Part shown: piece by piece, positions 6,955 to 13,259 of the stretch
How the letters are laid out: each line of letters begins with the position of its first letter
How positions within the stretch are numbered: the stretch's first letter is position 1
Source: JBLFWJ01 sp047611425
GTDB lineage: Bacteria; Bacteroidota; Bacteroidia; UBA10329
Assembly (NCBI GenBank): GCA_047611425.1
Contig: JBLFWJ010000049.1
Span: 1 to 18,520 of the forward strand
DNA: 18,520 nt
Reading direction: 5' to 3'
Position numbers and translations under genes: made by a program
Notes under the pieces: model-generated
Told to the model about the DNA's origin: nothing
Databases searched by the model: none
What the model saw: only the letters and a program-made list of their open reading frames with translations

Positions 6955-7694
6955 TTGATAGTTATTCTATTATCAATCTTGGGGTTGAGAGATTGTCCAG
7001 TTTTTCCAACTTCTTCGAAATTTTCAAGAATTGCATCACGGAGTTTCAGATCAAGACTAATTCTGCTGACCGGGGATTTGAAAAAGCTCATGTGATCACC
7101 TCCATTAGCTAAGTAGTCAGTTGTTACAACGTAGTAATTCCGGTCAACGTTGATTTCCTTTTGACCGATCTGAACCTTTGGAATATTCTCCTCCTTGTCA
7201 ATGTCAATACGCATGTTACTGATTGGCTGTCCGTTAACTCTAACCAAGTAGTCAATCAATGAAGTAAGGCTATCAGGTGAGAGCTCCACAATTACCAGTT
7301 CGTTCTCAAACGGCATTAGCTCAAATACTTTCCGAACCAAAATTTCTCCTTCTGGTAGATTCACTCTCAATCCTCCAAAATTCAGTAAACACAAATCAGG
7401 GGTTGAAAGCGATTTAGCAGCGCATTCTTTTAAAGCTCTTTCAAAGCTCAGATCAGCAATTAAATTCCCCAAAAGACTTTCGGGCGACTCCTTATATATA
7501 ATGGTGTCGGTTTTGACTAAGATCCGATTCATTTCTCCTTCAATCAAATCTCGATATGGCGCGATTAATTCTTCAGTCAACGAATTCTTCACAATGGTGG
7601 AATCGATTGAAATAGGATTCCAGCTGGAAACTGGCTGTTCAGGTTCTGAACAGCCGATGGTCAAGATTGAAACGAACAGTACCCAAAGACGCAT
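6951..7694 (-). CDS. 5'-nucleotidase C-terminal domain lipoprotein
   Basis: From ATG 7694 the protein has 247 residues. It opens MRLWVLFVSILTIGCSEPE, a compact Sec-type lipoprotein signal with lipobox Cys15. An earlier in-frame ATG (7721) would add nine residues (MISDSYHCC) before the signal and is less likely; a -7-like octamer four bases before 7694 also favours the later start. The body matches the 5'-nucleotidase C-terminal domain: ESLLGNLIADLSFERAL, LLNFGGLRVNLPEGEI, FELMPFENELVIVEL, and YYVVTTDYLANGGDHMSFF near the end. That domain forms the nucleoside-binding site in UshA-like enzymes. It lacks the metal site, so it should act with the metallophosphatase encoded by the overlapping downstream gene, on the periplasmic side of a membrane. 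Confidence 0.9.
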   Translation of the reverse strand: MRLWVLFVSILTIGCSEPEQPVSSWNPISIDSTIVKNSLTEELIAPYRDLIEGEMNRILVKTDTIIYKESPESLLGNLIADLSFERALKECAAKSLSTPDLCLLNFGGLRVNLPEGEILVRKVFELMPFENELVIVELSPDSLTSLIDYLVRVNGQPISNMRIDIDKEENIPKVQIGQKEINVDRNYYVVTTDYLANGGDHMSFFKSPVSRISLDLKLRDAILENFEEVGKTGQSLNPKIDNRITIK

Positions 7695-7698
7695 GCAG

Positions 7699-7706
7699 CA
7701 ATGATA
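7699..7706 (-). promoter_or_regulatory. Candidate -7 element abutting the 5'-nucleotidase operon start
   Basis: On the minus strand TATCATTG, one mismatch from TAnnTTTG, is followed by four bases and then the ATG at 7694. The geometry equals that of the thioesterase and 98-aa genes and would give a leaderless transcript. No -33 TTG is seen. Confidence 0.35.
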
Positions 7707-7807
7707 GGAATCTGAAATCATTCATCCTTTTATTTTGGTTATCTGGAAATGTAAAGAACCTTCCTTCGTCAGGGAAACAAAGAGAACGTATTTCGACTTT
7801 AGCTTGT

Positions 7808-7882
7808 ATCGCTGAGGAACGAAGCGTCTCAGCATCAACGAACTTGCTAAACGAGGGAAATTGCCTTTTTCGTTCTCATGAT
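7808..7882. repeat. Small imperfect inverted-repeat element (REP/MITE-like)
   Basis: This lies in the intergenic stretch between the divergent 5'-nucleotidase and thioesterase genes. The left arm, ATCGCTGAGGAACGAAG (7808-7824), and the right arm, TTTTTCGTTCTCATGAT (7866-7882), are imperfect inverted repeats: ATC, TGAG and AACGAA are shared in order. Nested inside is a 6-bp hairpin, GCTGAG (7811-7816) with CTCAGC (7828-7833). The core wording resembles short dispersed intergenic repeats that I recall from Bacteroidota genomes. Only one copy is seen here, so dispersal is not shown. The right arm ends 15 bases before the thioesterase -7 element. Confidence 0.5.
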
Positions 7883-7897
7883 ATTTGGAATGCAAAT

Positions 7898-7905
7898 TAC
7901 ATTTG
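7898..7905 (+). promoter_or_regulatory. Perfect -7 element abutting the thioesterase start
   Basis: TACATTTG is a perfect TAnnTTTG match, four bases before the ATG at 7910. If TAnnTT is aligned with the usual -12 to -7 hexamer, transcription would begin at the A of the ATG, giving a leaderless mRNA. No -33 TTG is visible at 17-23 bp upstream. Confidence 0.55.
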
Positions 7906-7909
7906 CAGC

Positions 7910-8317
7910 ATGTTCAAGCACGAAACTAAAATTGTTACCCGATACGCTGAAGTTGACCGAATGGGGTATGTCTATTATGGCAATTATGCCACGTACTTTG
8001 AAGTTGCTAGAGTAGAGGCAATGAAAGAATTTGGTCTGTCTTATTCTGATTTGGAGGATGCTGGAATATTAATGCCGGTGGTGCATTTCGAGATTGATTA
8101 TAAGAAGCCAGCCTTCTATGATGAAGAGTTGACCGTTGCTTGTACAATCAAAGAATTGCCAAGATCGAGGATGAATTTCTACTATGAAACGTTCAACGCA
8201 AGTGGGCAACTTCTAAATACCGCGATGACTCAATTGGTTTTTGTAAGCACAGAAACAAACAGGCCAACGAAGGCTCCAGATGAGTTGGTGCAAGCTTTGA
8301 AGAAAGTGATGGGCTGA
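7910..8317 (+). CDS. Acyl-CoA thioesterase (4-hydroxybenzoyl-CoA thioesterase / YbgC-like hotdog)
   Basis: The 135-residue protein starts MFKHETKIVTRYAEVDRMGY and has the family signature RYAEVDRMGYVYYGNYATYFE, in which Asp16 is the expected catalytic acid. The hotdog fold core continues with GILMPVVHFEIDYKKPAFYDE (first part at 52-63) and the strand MTQLVFVS (106-113). These enzymes cleave short acyl- or aroyl-CoA thioesters in the cytoplasm; the precise acyl group cannot be told. The open frame extends upstream to about 7667, but that extension runs through the inverted-repeat element and antisense to the 5'-nucleotidase gene start, and does not look like family sequence. The start at 7910 also lies exactly four bases after a perfect -7 octamer. 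It converges on ftsB with one base between stops. Confidence 0.93.
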   Translation: MFKHETKIVTRYAEVDRMGYVYYGNYATYFEVARVEAMKEFGLSYSDLEDAGILMPVVHFEIDYKKPAFYDEELTVACTIKELPRSRMNFYYETFNASGQLLNTAMTQLVFVSTETNRPTKAPDELVQALKKVMG

Positions 8318-8318
8318 C

Positions 8319-8627
8319 CTACTTGGTCGTTAGAACGAAGATGTCTTCGTTATCCTTTTTCATAAGATACTTTTCGCGTGCAAATCGTTCCAATCGCTCT
8401 TGATTGGTAGCAAGCACATTCAAATCTTCTTGGCTTTTTCGAATCTCCTTAGAGTAGAATTCCATGCTTTCTTCCAGCTGTGAAACCTTGTGAGTTCCAC
8501 GTACTTGATCAATCATACTGTTTTCATCGAAGAAGCTGACCCATAAAACGAAAGCCACACCGGTGAACACATACTTGTTCCGAATAATCGGATAAGCCTT
8601 GAACCAGAATTCTTTTACGCGTTCCAT
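8319..8627 (-). CDS. Septum formation initiator family protein (FtsB/DivIC-like)
   Basis: From ATG 8627 the protein has 102 residues. It has a short cytoplasmic basic N-terminus, one transmembrane helix (about 20-34, YVFTGVAFVLWVSFF), then a periplasmic coiled coil (about 43-80) ending in the family motif LERFAREKYLMKKDNEDIFV. FtsB/DivIC forms a trimer with FtsL and FtsQ/DivIB that activates septal peptidoglycan synthesis. A GTG two codons upstream (8633) is in frame, but its G is the last base of a perfect -7 octamer, so ATG 8627 is the better start. The gene stands alone here, not beside ftsL or eno. Its stop is one base from the convergent thioesterase stop, with no terminator between. Confidence 0.9.
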   Translation of the reverse strand: MERVKEFWFKAYPIIRNKYVFTGVAFVLWVSFFDENSMIDQVRGTHKVSQLEESMEFYSKEIRKSQEDLNVLATNQERLERFAREKYLMKKDNEDIFVLTTK

Positions 8628-8632
8628 TGGCA

Positions 8633-8640
8633 CAAAATTA
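8633..8640 (-). promoter_or_regulatory. Perfect -7 element abutting the ftsB-like gene start
   Basis: Read on the minus strand this is TAATTTTG, a perfect TAnnTTTG match, five bases before ATG 8627. It excludes the in-frame GTG at 8633 as a usable start if this promoter is used, and predicts a leaderless or one-base-leader mRNA. No -33 TTG is visible. Confidence 0.55.
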
Positions 8641-8715
8641 ACTGGAGATTGAAGAAGAGTTAAAGAATCAGATTCGATTAATCAACGGGTAGCTGTTCAT
8701 TATGGTGTGGTCAGG

Positions 8716-9774
8716 TCAGAACAAACCTAATTGACCTTTCGGTGGTCTTTTAAATGCGCCCAAATTGAAAGCTGGCATTTTCTGTCCTGATAGATATTTC
8801 TGTTTTGCGAGGGTCATCGTATCTCGAATTGCTAGGGCTCGTTTTCCTTCACCCTTCATTCTTACATGAGAACGATGATCGGAAACAGTCCCTCCGTGGC
8901 AATCAGCGATGGCGTTTAGGATTTTATCCTTTTTGTTCGGCATTGACCGTTCAAGCCATTCGGTGAAAATCGGTTCAACCGGCCCGTTTAATCGGGCAAT
9001 GATGTGAGAGACTTCACGTGCCCCATTTCCGGCCAGTGTTTCTACGAGCGGAATGATTTCGTGATCCGTTAATCCAGGAATGATTGGCGCAACCAAAACT
9101 GATACAGGTATTCCGGCATTTGAAAGTTCCCGAATGGTTTTCAAACGTTGAGTAACCGCAGAAGCTCTGGGCTCTAAAAGTTGTCTTGTGCTATCATTCA
9201 ATGTGTTCAGCGAAACAACCACATGCACTAAATTGTCTCGGTTAAGGTCAATAAGCAAATCGATGTCTCGAAGCACCAAACTGTTTTTGGTGATGATGCT
9301 TACTGGGTTTCGATACTCTGCAAATACTTTTAAAAGTGAACGCGTAATTCCCATTCTACGCTCAATGGGTTGATAGCAGTCCGTGTTTCCCGAAAGCATA
9401 ATTCCAGAAGATTGCCATTGCTTCTTCTCAAAAGCCGTTCGAAGCAGATCGGGCGCATTCTTTTTCACGAGAATGTTCGTTTCAAAATCCAATCCTGGCC
9501 CGTAGCCCCAATATTCGTGGGTTGGTCTTGCGTAACAATAGCTGCAGCCATGCTCACAACCTTGATACGGGTTGATGGAGAAATCCATCGGAACGTCTGA
9601 GTTCGGTACCTTATTTATTATCGTTTTTGGATAAACCTCGAAGAACTTCGTCCTAACAGGATTGTCAACATCGGCTTCATACACGTCTTCAAAGAATGGT
9701 TCACGATGTTCCTTTGCGAATCTGTTGGGTAGATCGTTTTGGGCACCTCGTCCTTTTATCCTTGATTCCTGCAT
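8716..9774 (-). CDS. PA0069-family radical SAM protein
   Basis: From ATG 9774 the protein has 352 residues. It opens MQESRIKGRGAQNDLPNRF, the typical N-terminus of PA0069-type (Rv2578c-like) radical SAM proteins. The 4Fe-4S/SAM motif is NPYQGCEHGCSYCYARPTHEY with cysteines 73, 77 and 80, followed by WGYGPGLDFETNILVKKNA. Other matching segments are IMLSGNTDCYQPIERR, SIITKNSLVLRDIDLL, and HVVVSLNTLN, with APIIPGLTDHEI and FNLGAF further on. The family is widespread and cytoplasmic, with no firmly assigned reaction known to me; spore photolyase is a distant relative. The frame extends ten codons upstream to a GTG at 9804, which does not look like family sequence, so the ATG is preferred. The upstream neighbour is divergent. 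Confidence 0.9.
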   Translation of the reverse strand: MQESRIKGRGAQNDLPNRFAKEHREPFFEDVYEADVDNPVRTKFFEVYPKTIINKVPNSDVPMDFSINPYQGCEHGCSYCYARPTHEYWGYGPGLDFETNILVKKNAPDLLRTAFEKKQWQSSGIMLSGNTDCYQPIERRMGITRSLLKVFAEYRNPVSIITKNSLVLRDIDLLIDLNRDNLVHVVVSLNTLNDSTRQLLEPRASAVTQRLKTIRELSNAGIPVSVLVAPIIPGLTDHEIIPLVETLAGNGAREVSHIIARLNGPVEPIFTEWLERSMPNKKDKILNAIADCHGGTVSDHRSHVRMKGEGKRALAIRDTMTLAKQKYLSGQKMPAFNLGAFKRPPKGQLGLF

Positions 9775-9915
9775 TGTGGTTTTGCCTGTCGAAATGATCA
9801 ACACAGCGACACAAACAATTTACCTTTTCATTAAATCGATATGGCAAGTCAGCCTTGTTTTTTGTTAACGATCACGAAGGTGATAAACGAGACATAGACG
9901 TTCTATAAACAAGAT

Positions 9916-9923
9916 TATCTTCG
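9916..9923 (+). promoter_or_regulatory. Candidate -7 element for the propeller-peptidase operon
   Basis: TATCTTCG has one mismatch to TAnnTTTG and ends 23 bases before the ATG at 9947, a position matching the sucC and DUF4199 candidates. No -33 TTG is visible. A small palindrome, ATCAC-GAAG-GTGAT (9871-9884), lies further upstream. Confidence 0.4.
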
Positions 9924-9946
9924 CGATCTCAAAACGGGTAAAAAAC

Positions 9947-11014
9947 ATGAAAAATCTCTTTGTTGTATTACTAGCTCTTCCTTTAGGAGTGTTTGCTCAA
10001 AGTCTTAATGGTGTTGAAAGTGTGGAATACGACCCGATTAATAATCGTTATCTCGCATCTTCGGATAACACCAGTATAGTGGCCATTGCACCAGATGGAA
10101 CGCTTTCTCATTTTGGCTCTGGATTAGACGCCAACTATGGAATGGAAGTAATGGGCAACACACTTTTTGCCATTGTCGGGACGCATGTTTACGGCTATGA
10201 TCTCACAACGGAAACTGAGGTAATGGACATAAATATTTCCGGTGCTGGGTTTTTAAACGGTATGGGAAGTGATGCTTCGACAAATAGAATTTGGGTGTCT
10301 GATTTTAGCAATGACAGAATTTATGAGATAGATGCGTCTGACCTTGGGAGTCCAACTTCATCCATGGTGGTAACAAGTACAAATTACCAACCAAATGGTG
10401 TTTATCACGATGCTGCAAATAACCGTCTACTGTACGTTACATGGGGCACAGGTAGAGTAGTAGAGGTTGACTTAACAGATTATTCTCAAACCCTAATTGT
10501 AAACGTTGGAGTAAACAGCATAGATGGAATTGATTCCGACAATGACGGAAACTATTACCTAGCTCACTGGAGCCCGGCTGGAATCACGAAATACAACAAC
10601 GATTTTTCTTCTTCTGAGAATATATCTGTTCTAGGTATCAGTAGTCCAGCAGATATTTGTTATGCATTGGGACCTGATTCACTTGCTATTCCGGGTGGAA
10701 ATCAGGTTCGGTTTGTAGGCTTTGAAAGTGCAGTTGGAATTGAACAATCTGTGTCAAATCAAGAATTGAACATCTATCCAAACCCTGCTGGAAGAAATTC
10801 AGTTATCACTTATAACCTTGAGGGAGAGGAAAAGGTGACATTAACATTACATGATGTTTCAGGAAAGCTGATCTCTGAATTAGCATCTGGAACTCATCAA
10901 CCTGGAACATACACAATTGCTTTGGCGGGTTTTGATCTTGCCGAAGGAACTTACGTTTGTAAATTGAATAAAAGTGGAGTGACCACATCATCAACATTTA
11001 TCTACTCAAAATGA
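9947..11014 (+). CDS. Secreted beta-propeller protein with T9SS type A sorting domain
   Basis: The 355-residue protein begins with a Sec signal peptide (1-17, MKNLFVVLLALPLGVFA|QS). The body shows repeated propeller-like blades of SMP-30/NHL type: VEYDPINNRYLASSD, GMGSDASTNRIWVSDFSNDRIYEID (in part), NGVYHDAANNRLLYVTWGTG, and DGIDSDNDGNYYLAHW. From about residue 272 it has a classic type IX sorting domain: LNIYPNPAG, then LTLHDVSGKLI, TYTIALAGFDLAEGTYVCKL and a C-terminal STFIYSK. It should therefore cross the outer membrane by T9SS and be attached to the cell surface or released. No catalytic residues are recognisable; binding or lactonase-like activity would be guesswork. Its stop overlaps the next start by 4 bp (ATGA), so it is translationally coupled to the peptidase. 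Confidence 0.85.
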   Translation: MKNLFVVLLALPLGVFAQSLNGVESVEYDPINNRYLASSDNTSIVAIAPDGTLSHFGSGLDANYGMEVMGNTLFAIVGTHVYGYDLTTETEVMDINISGAGFLNGMGSDASTNRIWVSDFSNDRIYEIDASDLGSPTSSMVVTSTNYQPNGVYHDAANNRLLYVTWGTGRVVEVDLTDYSQTLIVNVGVNSIDGIDSDNDGNYYLAHWSPAGITKYNNDFSSSENISVLGISSPADICYALGPDSLAIPGGNQVRFVGFESAVGIEQSVSNQELNIYPNPAGRNSVITYNLEGEEKVTLTLHDVSGKLISELASGTHQPGTYTIALAGFDLAEGTYVCKLNKSGVTTSSTFIYSK

Positions 11015-12213
11015 AATTAAACCGAATACTGCTAGGGCTGGCAGCAACTGCTACGTTTGCAACCAGTGCGTTTGCACAGGATACAATTAGAAACCGTGAA
11101 GACGGTGAATACTTCTTCACCATTGTAAAAAACTTGGATGCAAATCCGGTTGAGAGCCAAGACCGAACAGGTACGTGCTGGAGTTTTTCAACGCTTAGCT
11201 ACCTAGAATCTGAATTGCTACGTACCGGAAAAGGAAAGCACATCTTATCAGAAATGTACATCGTACGTAAGGCATACGAGGACAAAGCAGTGAACTACGT
11301 TCGAATGAACGGCCACTTCAACTTTGGAGCTGGTGGTGCATTTCAAGACATTCCTTACGTGATTAAGAAGTACGGTATTGTACCTCAGGTGGAATATATC
11401 GGACGTGAGTATGGTGGCGAAAAACACAATCATGCTGAGATGGATGATATCCTGAAGGCTACAATGGAGGTGGTTGTAAAAAATCCTCAAAAAACGTTGA
11501 CCAAATCTTGGAAGAAGGCTGTAAGCGGAATTCTTGATGCCTACTTAGGCGAAGAGCCAGAAACGTTCACTTACGAAGGAAAAGAGTACACACCGGCTTC
11601 TTTTGCTGACGAATTGGGATTGAACATGGATGATTACGTTTCATTGACTTCATACACGCATCACCCATTCTATACAAAGTTCAATCTTGAGATTCCTGAT
11701 AACTGGGCGTTCGGACTTTCTTACAACGTACCTCTTGATGACATTACGAGAGTGATGGATCATGCCATAAACACAGGATACACGTTTGCGTGGGGTGCCG
11801 ATGTTTCTGAAAAAGGATTCTCTTTCAAGAATGGCCTAGCAATTACGCCAGTTGATGAGGAGACTGTCAAGGTAAAAGGGAAAGACAACAAGCACTTTAG
11901 CGATGCAGGTGCAGAAAAGATTAGTTCTGCTTTTGACGAGCCTGTTGAAGAAAAGTGGGTGACCCAAGAAGAGCGCCAAGAGGCGTTTGATAATTACCAA
12001 ACCACTGATGATCACGGTATGCACATCACTGGATTAGTAAAGGATCAGAAAGGAAACGATTACTACCTCGTTAAAAACTCTTGGGGCTTGAAGCACAATG
12101 ATTGCGATGGATATTTCTACGCATCAAAGGCATACGCTCGTTCTAAGACGATGAACATCTATCTTCACAAAGATGCCATCCCGAAAGACCTTAAAAAGAA
12201 ACTTGGCCTCTAA
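11011..12213 (+). CDS. Secreted C1 family cysteine peptidase (bleomycin-hydrolase/PepC-like)
   Basis: The 400-residue protein has a signal peptide (1-22, ending TSAFA|QD). The papain-like catalytic set is intact: Gln50 and Cys56 in SQDRTGTCWSFS (49-60), His338 in DDHGMHITG (333-341), and Asn356 in YYLVKNSWGLK (351-361). The large spacing between Cys and His and the MHITG and KNSWG contexts fit the bleomycin hydrolase / aminopeptidase C group rather than secreted papains. Intracellular members act as hexameric aminopeptidases, whereas this one has an export signal and no T9SS tail, so it probably works in the periplasm. It overlaps the T9SS propeller gene by 4 bp and overlaps or abuts yidD. 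Coupling to the propeller protein suggests a shared extracytoplasmic role, but that is an inference. Confidence 0.9.
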   Translation: MKLNRILLGLAATATFATSAFAQDTIRNREDGEYFFTIVKNLDANPVESQDRTGTCWSFSTLSYLESELLRTGKGKHILSEMYIVRKAYEDKAVNYVRMNGHFNFGAGGAFQDIPYVIKKYGIVPQVEYIGREYGGEKHNHAEMDDILKATMEVVVKNPQKTLTKSWKKAVSGILDAYLGEEPETFTYEGKEYTPASFADELGLNMDDYVSLTSYTHHPFYTKFNLEIPDNWAFGLSYNVPLDDITRVMDHAINTGYTFAWGADVSEKGFSFKNGLAITPVDEETVKVKGKDNKHFSDAGAEKISSAFDEPVEEKWVTQEERQEAFDNYQTTDDHGMHITGLVKDQKGNDYYLVKNSWGLKHNDCDGYFYASKAYARSKTMNIYLHKDAIPKDLKKKLGL

Positions 12214-12475
12214 GCCGAGCGAACATAAAGATGTAAACGTGCTAGGCAGGATATTAATCCTGCCTATTCGTTTTTATCAATACAGCATTTCGCCAATGCT
12301 GCCTCGTACCTGTAGGCACACACCAACGTGCTCGAGTTACACGATTGAGGCAGTTGAGGAATGGGGCGTTAAGGGAATCTGGTTGGGAATGAAACGCCTT
12401 TCTAAGTGTCATCCTTGGGGAACGAGTGGCTATGATCCTGTGCCTAAAAAAGGCTTTCCGGAAAAAAGGCAATAG
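12173..12475 (+). CDS. yidD: Membrane protein insertion efficiency factor YidD
   Basis: The core reads LILPIRFYQYSISPMLPRTC, then RHTPTCSSYTIEAVEEWG and a C-terminal KCHPWGTSGYDPVP, the full YidD signature with its conserved cysteines. YidD is a small cytoplasmic-face protein with an amphipathic N-terminus that assists YidC-dependent membrane protein insertion. The ATG at 12173 gives 100 residues but overlaps the peptidase gene by 41 bp in another frame, and its first 22 residues are basic and unconserved in look. A GTG at 12239 would give 78 residues starting right at the conserved LGRILILPIRFYQ and would remove the overlap; I consider it an equally good start. The usual neighbours (rpmH, rnpA, yidC) are not here. 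Confidence 0.9.
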   Translation: MPSRKTLKRNLASKPSEHKDVNVLGRILILPIRFYQYSISPMLPRTCRHTPTCSSYTIEAVEEWGVKGIWLGMKRLSKCHPWGTSGYDPVPKKGFPEKRQ

Positions 12476-12481
12476 AGAAAT

Positions 12482-13129
12482 TTAAAGGTTGATTTTTCGA
12501 GTAATCAACGTATTCCCGCCTAAGAGTTGAAGAATATAAATTCCAGTTGGTAATCCTCCGGTATTAAATGTGGCTCGGTCACTTTTTACGCTGACGCTTT
12601 CAATAATGGAACCGGTCAAATCGTACAACTGAGCCGATTGAACTCCTCCAGCCTGAACTCGCAATTGGCCAACACTTTTTGTGATGATGAGCTTATTAGT
12701 GGTAGTGAAGTCCTCAGCTCCAACGAGGGTGCTTGCCGAAATACTGAACGTATCCGTTGAAAGCGGATCATTTACATCTGAAATCACCCATTTTGCCGTT
12801 GCCGAACCAAGTGTAGATCCAGGTGAAAAACTCACTTTAACCTGAGCAGCTTGCAATGGATCCAAACCGTAGAGCACATCAAATTCGCCAGGTGCTGAAC
12901 AAAATGTTGGTGTGCACAGAAAAATATCCCAATCGGAGGGTGCCGAAACATCCAGCACTTCCATTCTCAGATCGAGCTCCGCGTTGGTTAAGTTTGATTG
13001 AATGGCCTCCACGGATGTGGTTGTTTCAAGTATCGCTACAATATCTTCTGAATCAACGGAAATTGAATTGGACTGGCCAATTGCTGAAACAGAGAGCAAA
13101 GTGAAAATGACAGTGGCCAATCCTTTCAT
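12482..13129 (-). CDS. Secreted protein with T9SS C-terminal sorting domain
   Basis: From ATG 13129 the protein has 215 residues; a GTG two codons earlier (13135) is less likely. The signal peptide is MKGLATVIFTLLSVSAIGQS. The middle has APSDWDIFLCTPTFCSAPGEF, with a CxxxxC pair, followed by a beta-rich stretch, VKVSFSPGSTLGSATAKWVI. This resembles the small Ig-like modules of secreted Bacteroidota proteins that often end in sorting domains. The last 70 residues form a type A T9SS sorting domain (NKLIITKS, AQLYDLTGSIIESV, GLPTGIYILQLLGG, TRKINL). It should be exported to the cell surface through T9SS. No enzymatic motif is visible. It converges on yidD with a six-base gap and no obvious terminator. 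Confidence 0.82.
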   Translation of the reverse strand: MKGLATVIFTLLSVSAIGQSNSISVDSEDIVAILETTTSVEAIQSNLTNAELDLRMEVLDVSAPSDWDIFLCTPTFCSAPGEFDVLYGLDPLQAAQVKVSFSPGSTLGSATAKWVISDVNDPLSTDTFSISASTLVGAEDFTTTNKLIITKSVGQLRVQAGGVQSAQLYDLTGSIIESVSVKSDRATFNTGGLPTGIYILQLLGGNTLITRKINL

Positions 13130-13174
13130 GTTCACGAAGATCGGTCAACAGAACGAATTGAAAAGAACAATGGC

Positions 13175-13190
13175 CGACAGTTGTCTGTCG
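13175..13190. other. Short perfect hairpin/palindrome in a divergent intergenic region
   Basis: CGACAG-TTGT-CTGTCG is a 6-bp perfect stem with a 4-base loop, between the divergent T9SS protein and histidine kinase genes. No T-run follows on either strand, so it is not a standard terminator. It could be an operator for either gene, but nothing else supports this. Confidence 0.4.
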
Positions 13191-13243
13191 ATTACTTACT
13201 AAGCGAGGCCTCTATAGTCCCTACCTTTAACGACAAGTATTGC

Positions 13244-13251
13244 TATACTTG
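13244..13251 (+). promoter_or_regulatory. Weak -7 candidate for the histidine kinase gene
   Basis: TATACTTG has one mismatch to TAnnTTTG and ends eight bases before the ATG at 13260. An alternative, TACCTTTA (13222-13229), also has one mismatch and would give a longer leader. Neither has a clear -33 partner. Confidence 0.3.
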
Positions 13252-13259
13252 ACTGATAG

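Noticed and set aside
7667..7909. N-terminal extension of the thioesterase reading frame (81 extra residues)
   Set aside because: It runs antisense through the start of the 5'-nucleotidase gene and through the inverted-repeat element, does not resemble the hotdog family, and the conserved family start is at 7910.
9775..9804. Ten-codon upstream extension of the radical SAM protein
   Set aside because: It begins with GTG and adds a non-conserved stretch before the family-typical MQESRIKGRGAQ start.
9871..9884. Palindrome ATCAC-GAAG-GTGAT upstream of the propeller gene as an operator
   Set aside because: A 5-bp stem is expected by chance at this density; there is no regulator gene nearby and no second copy.
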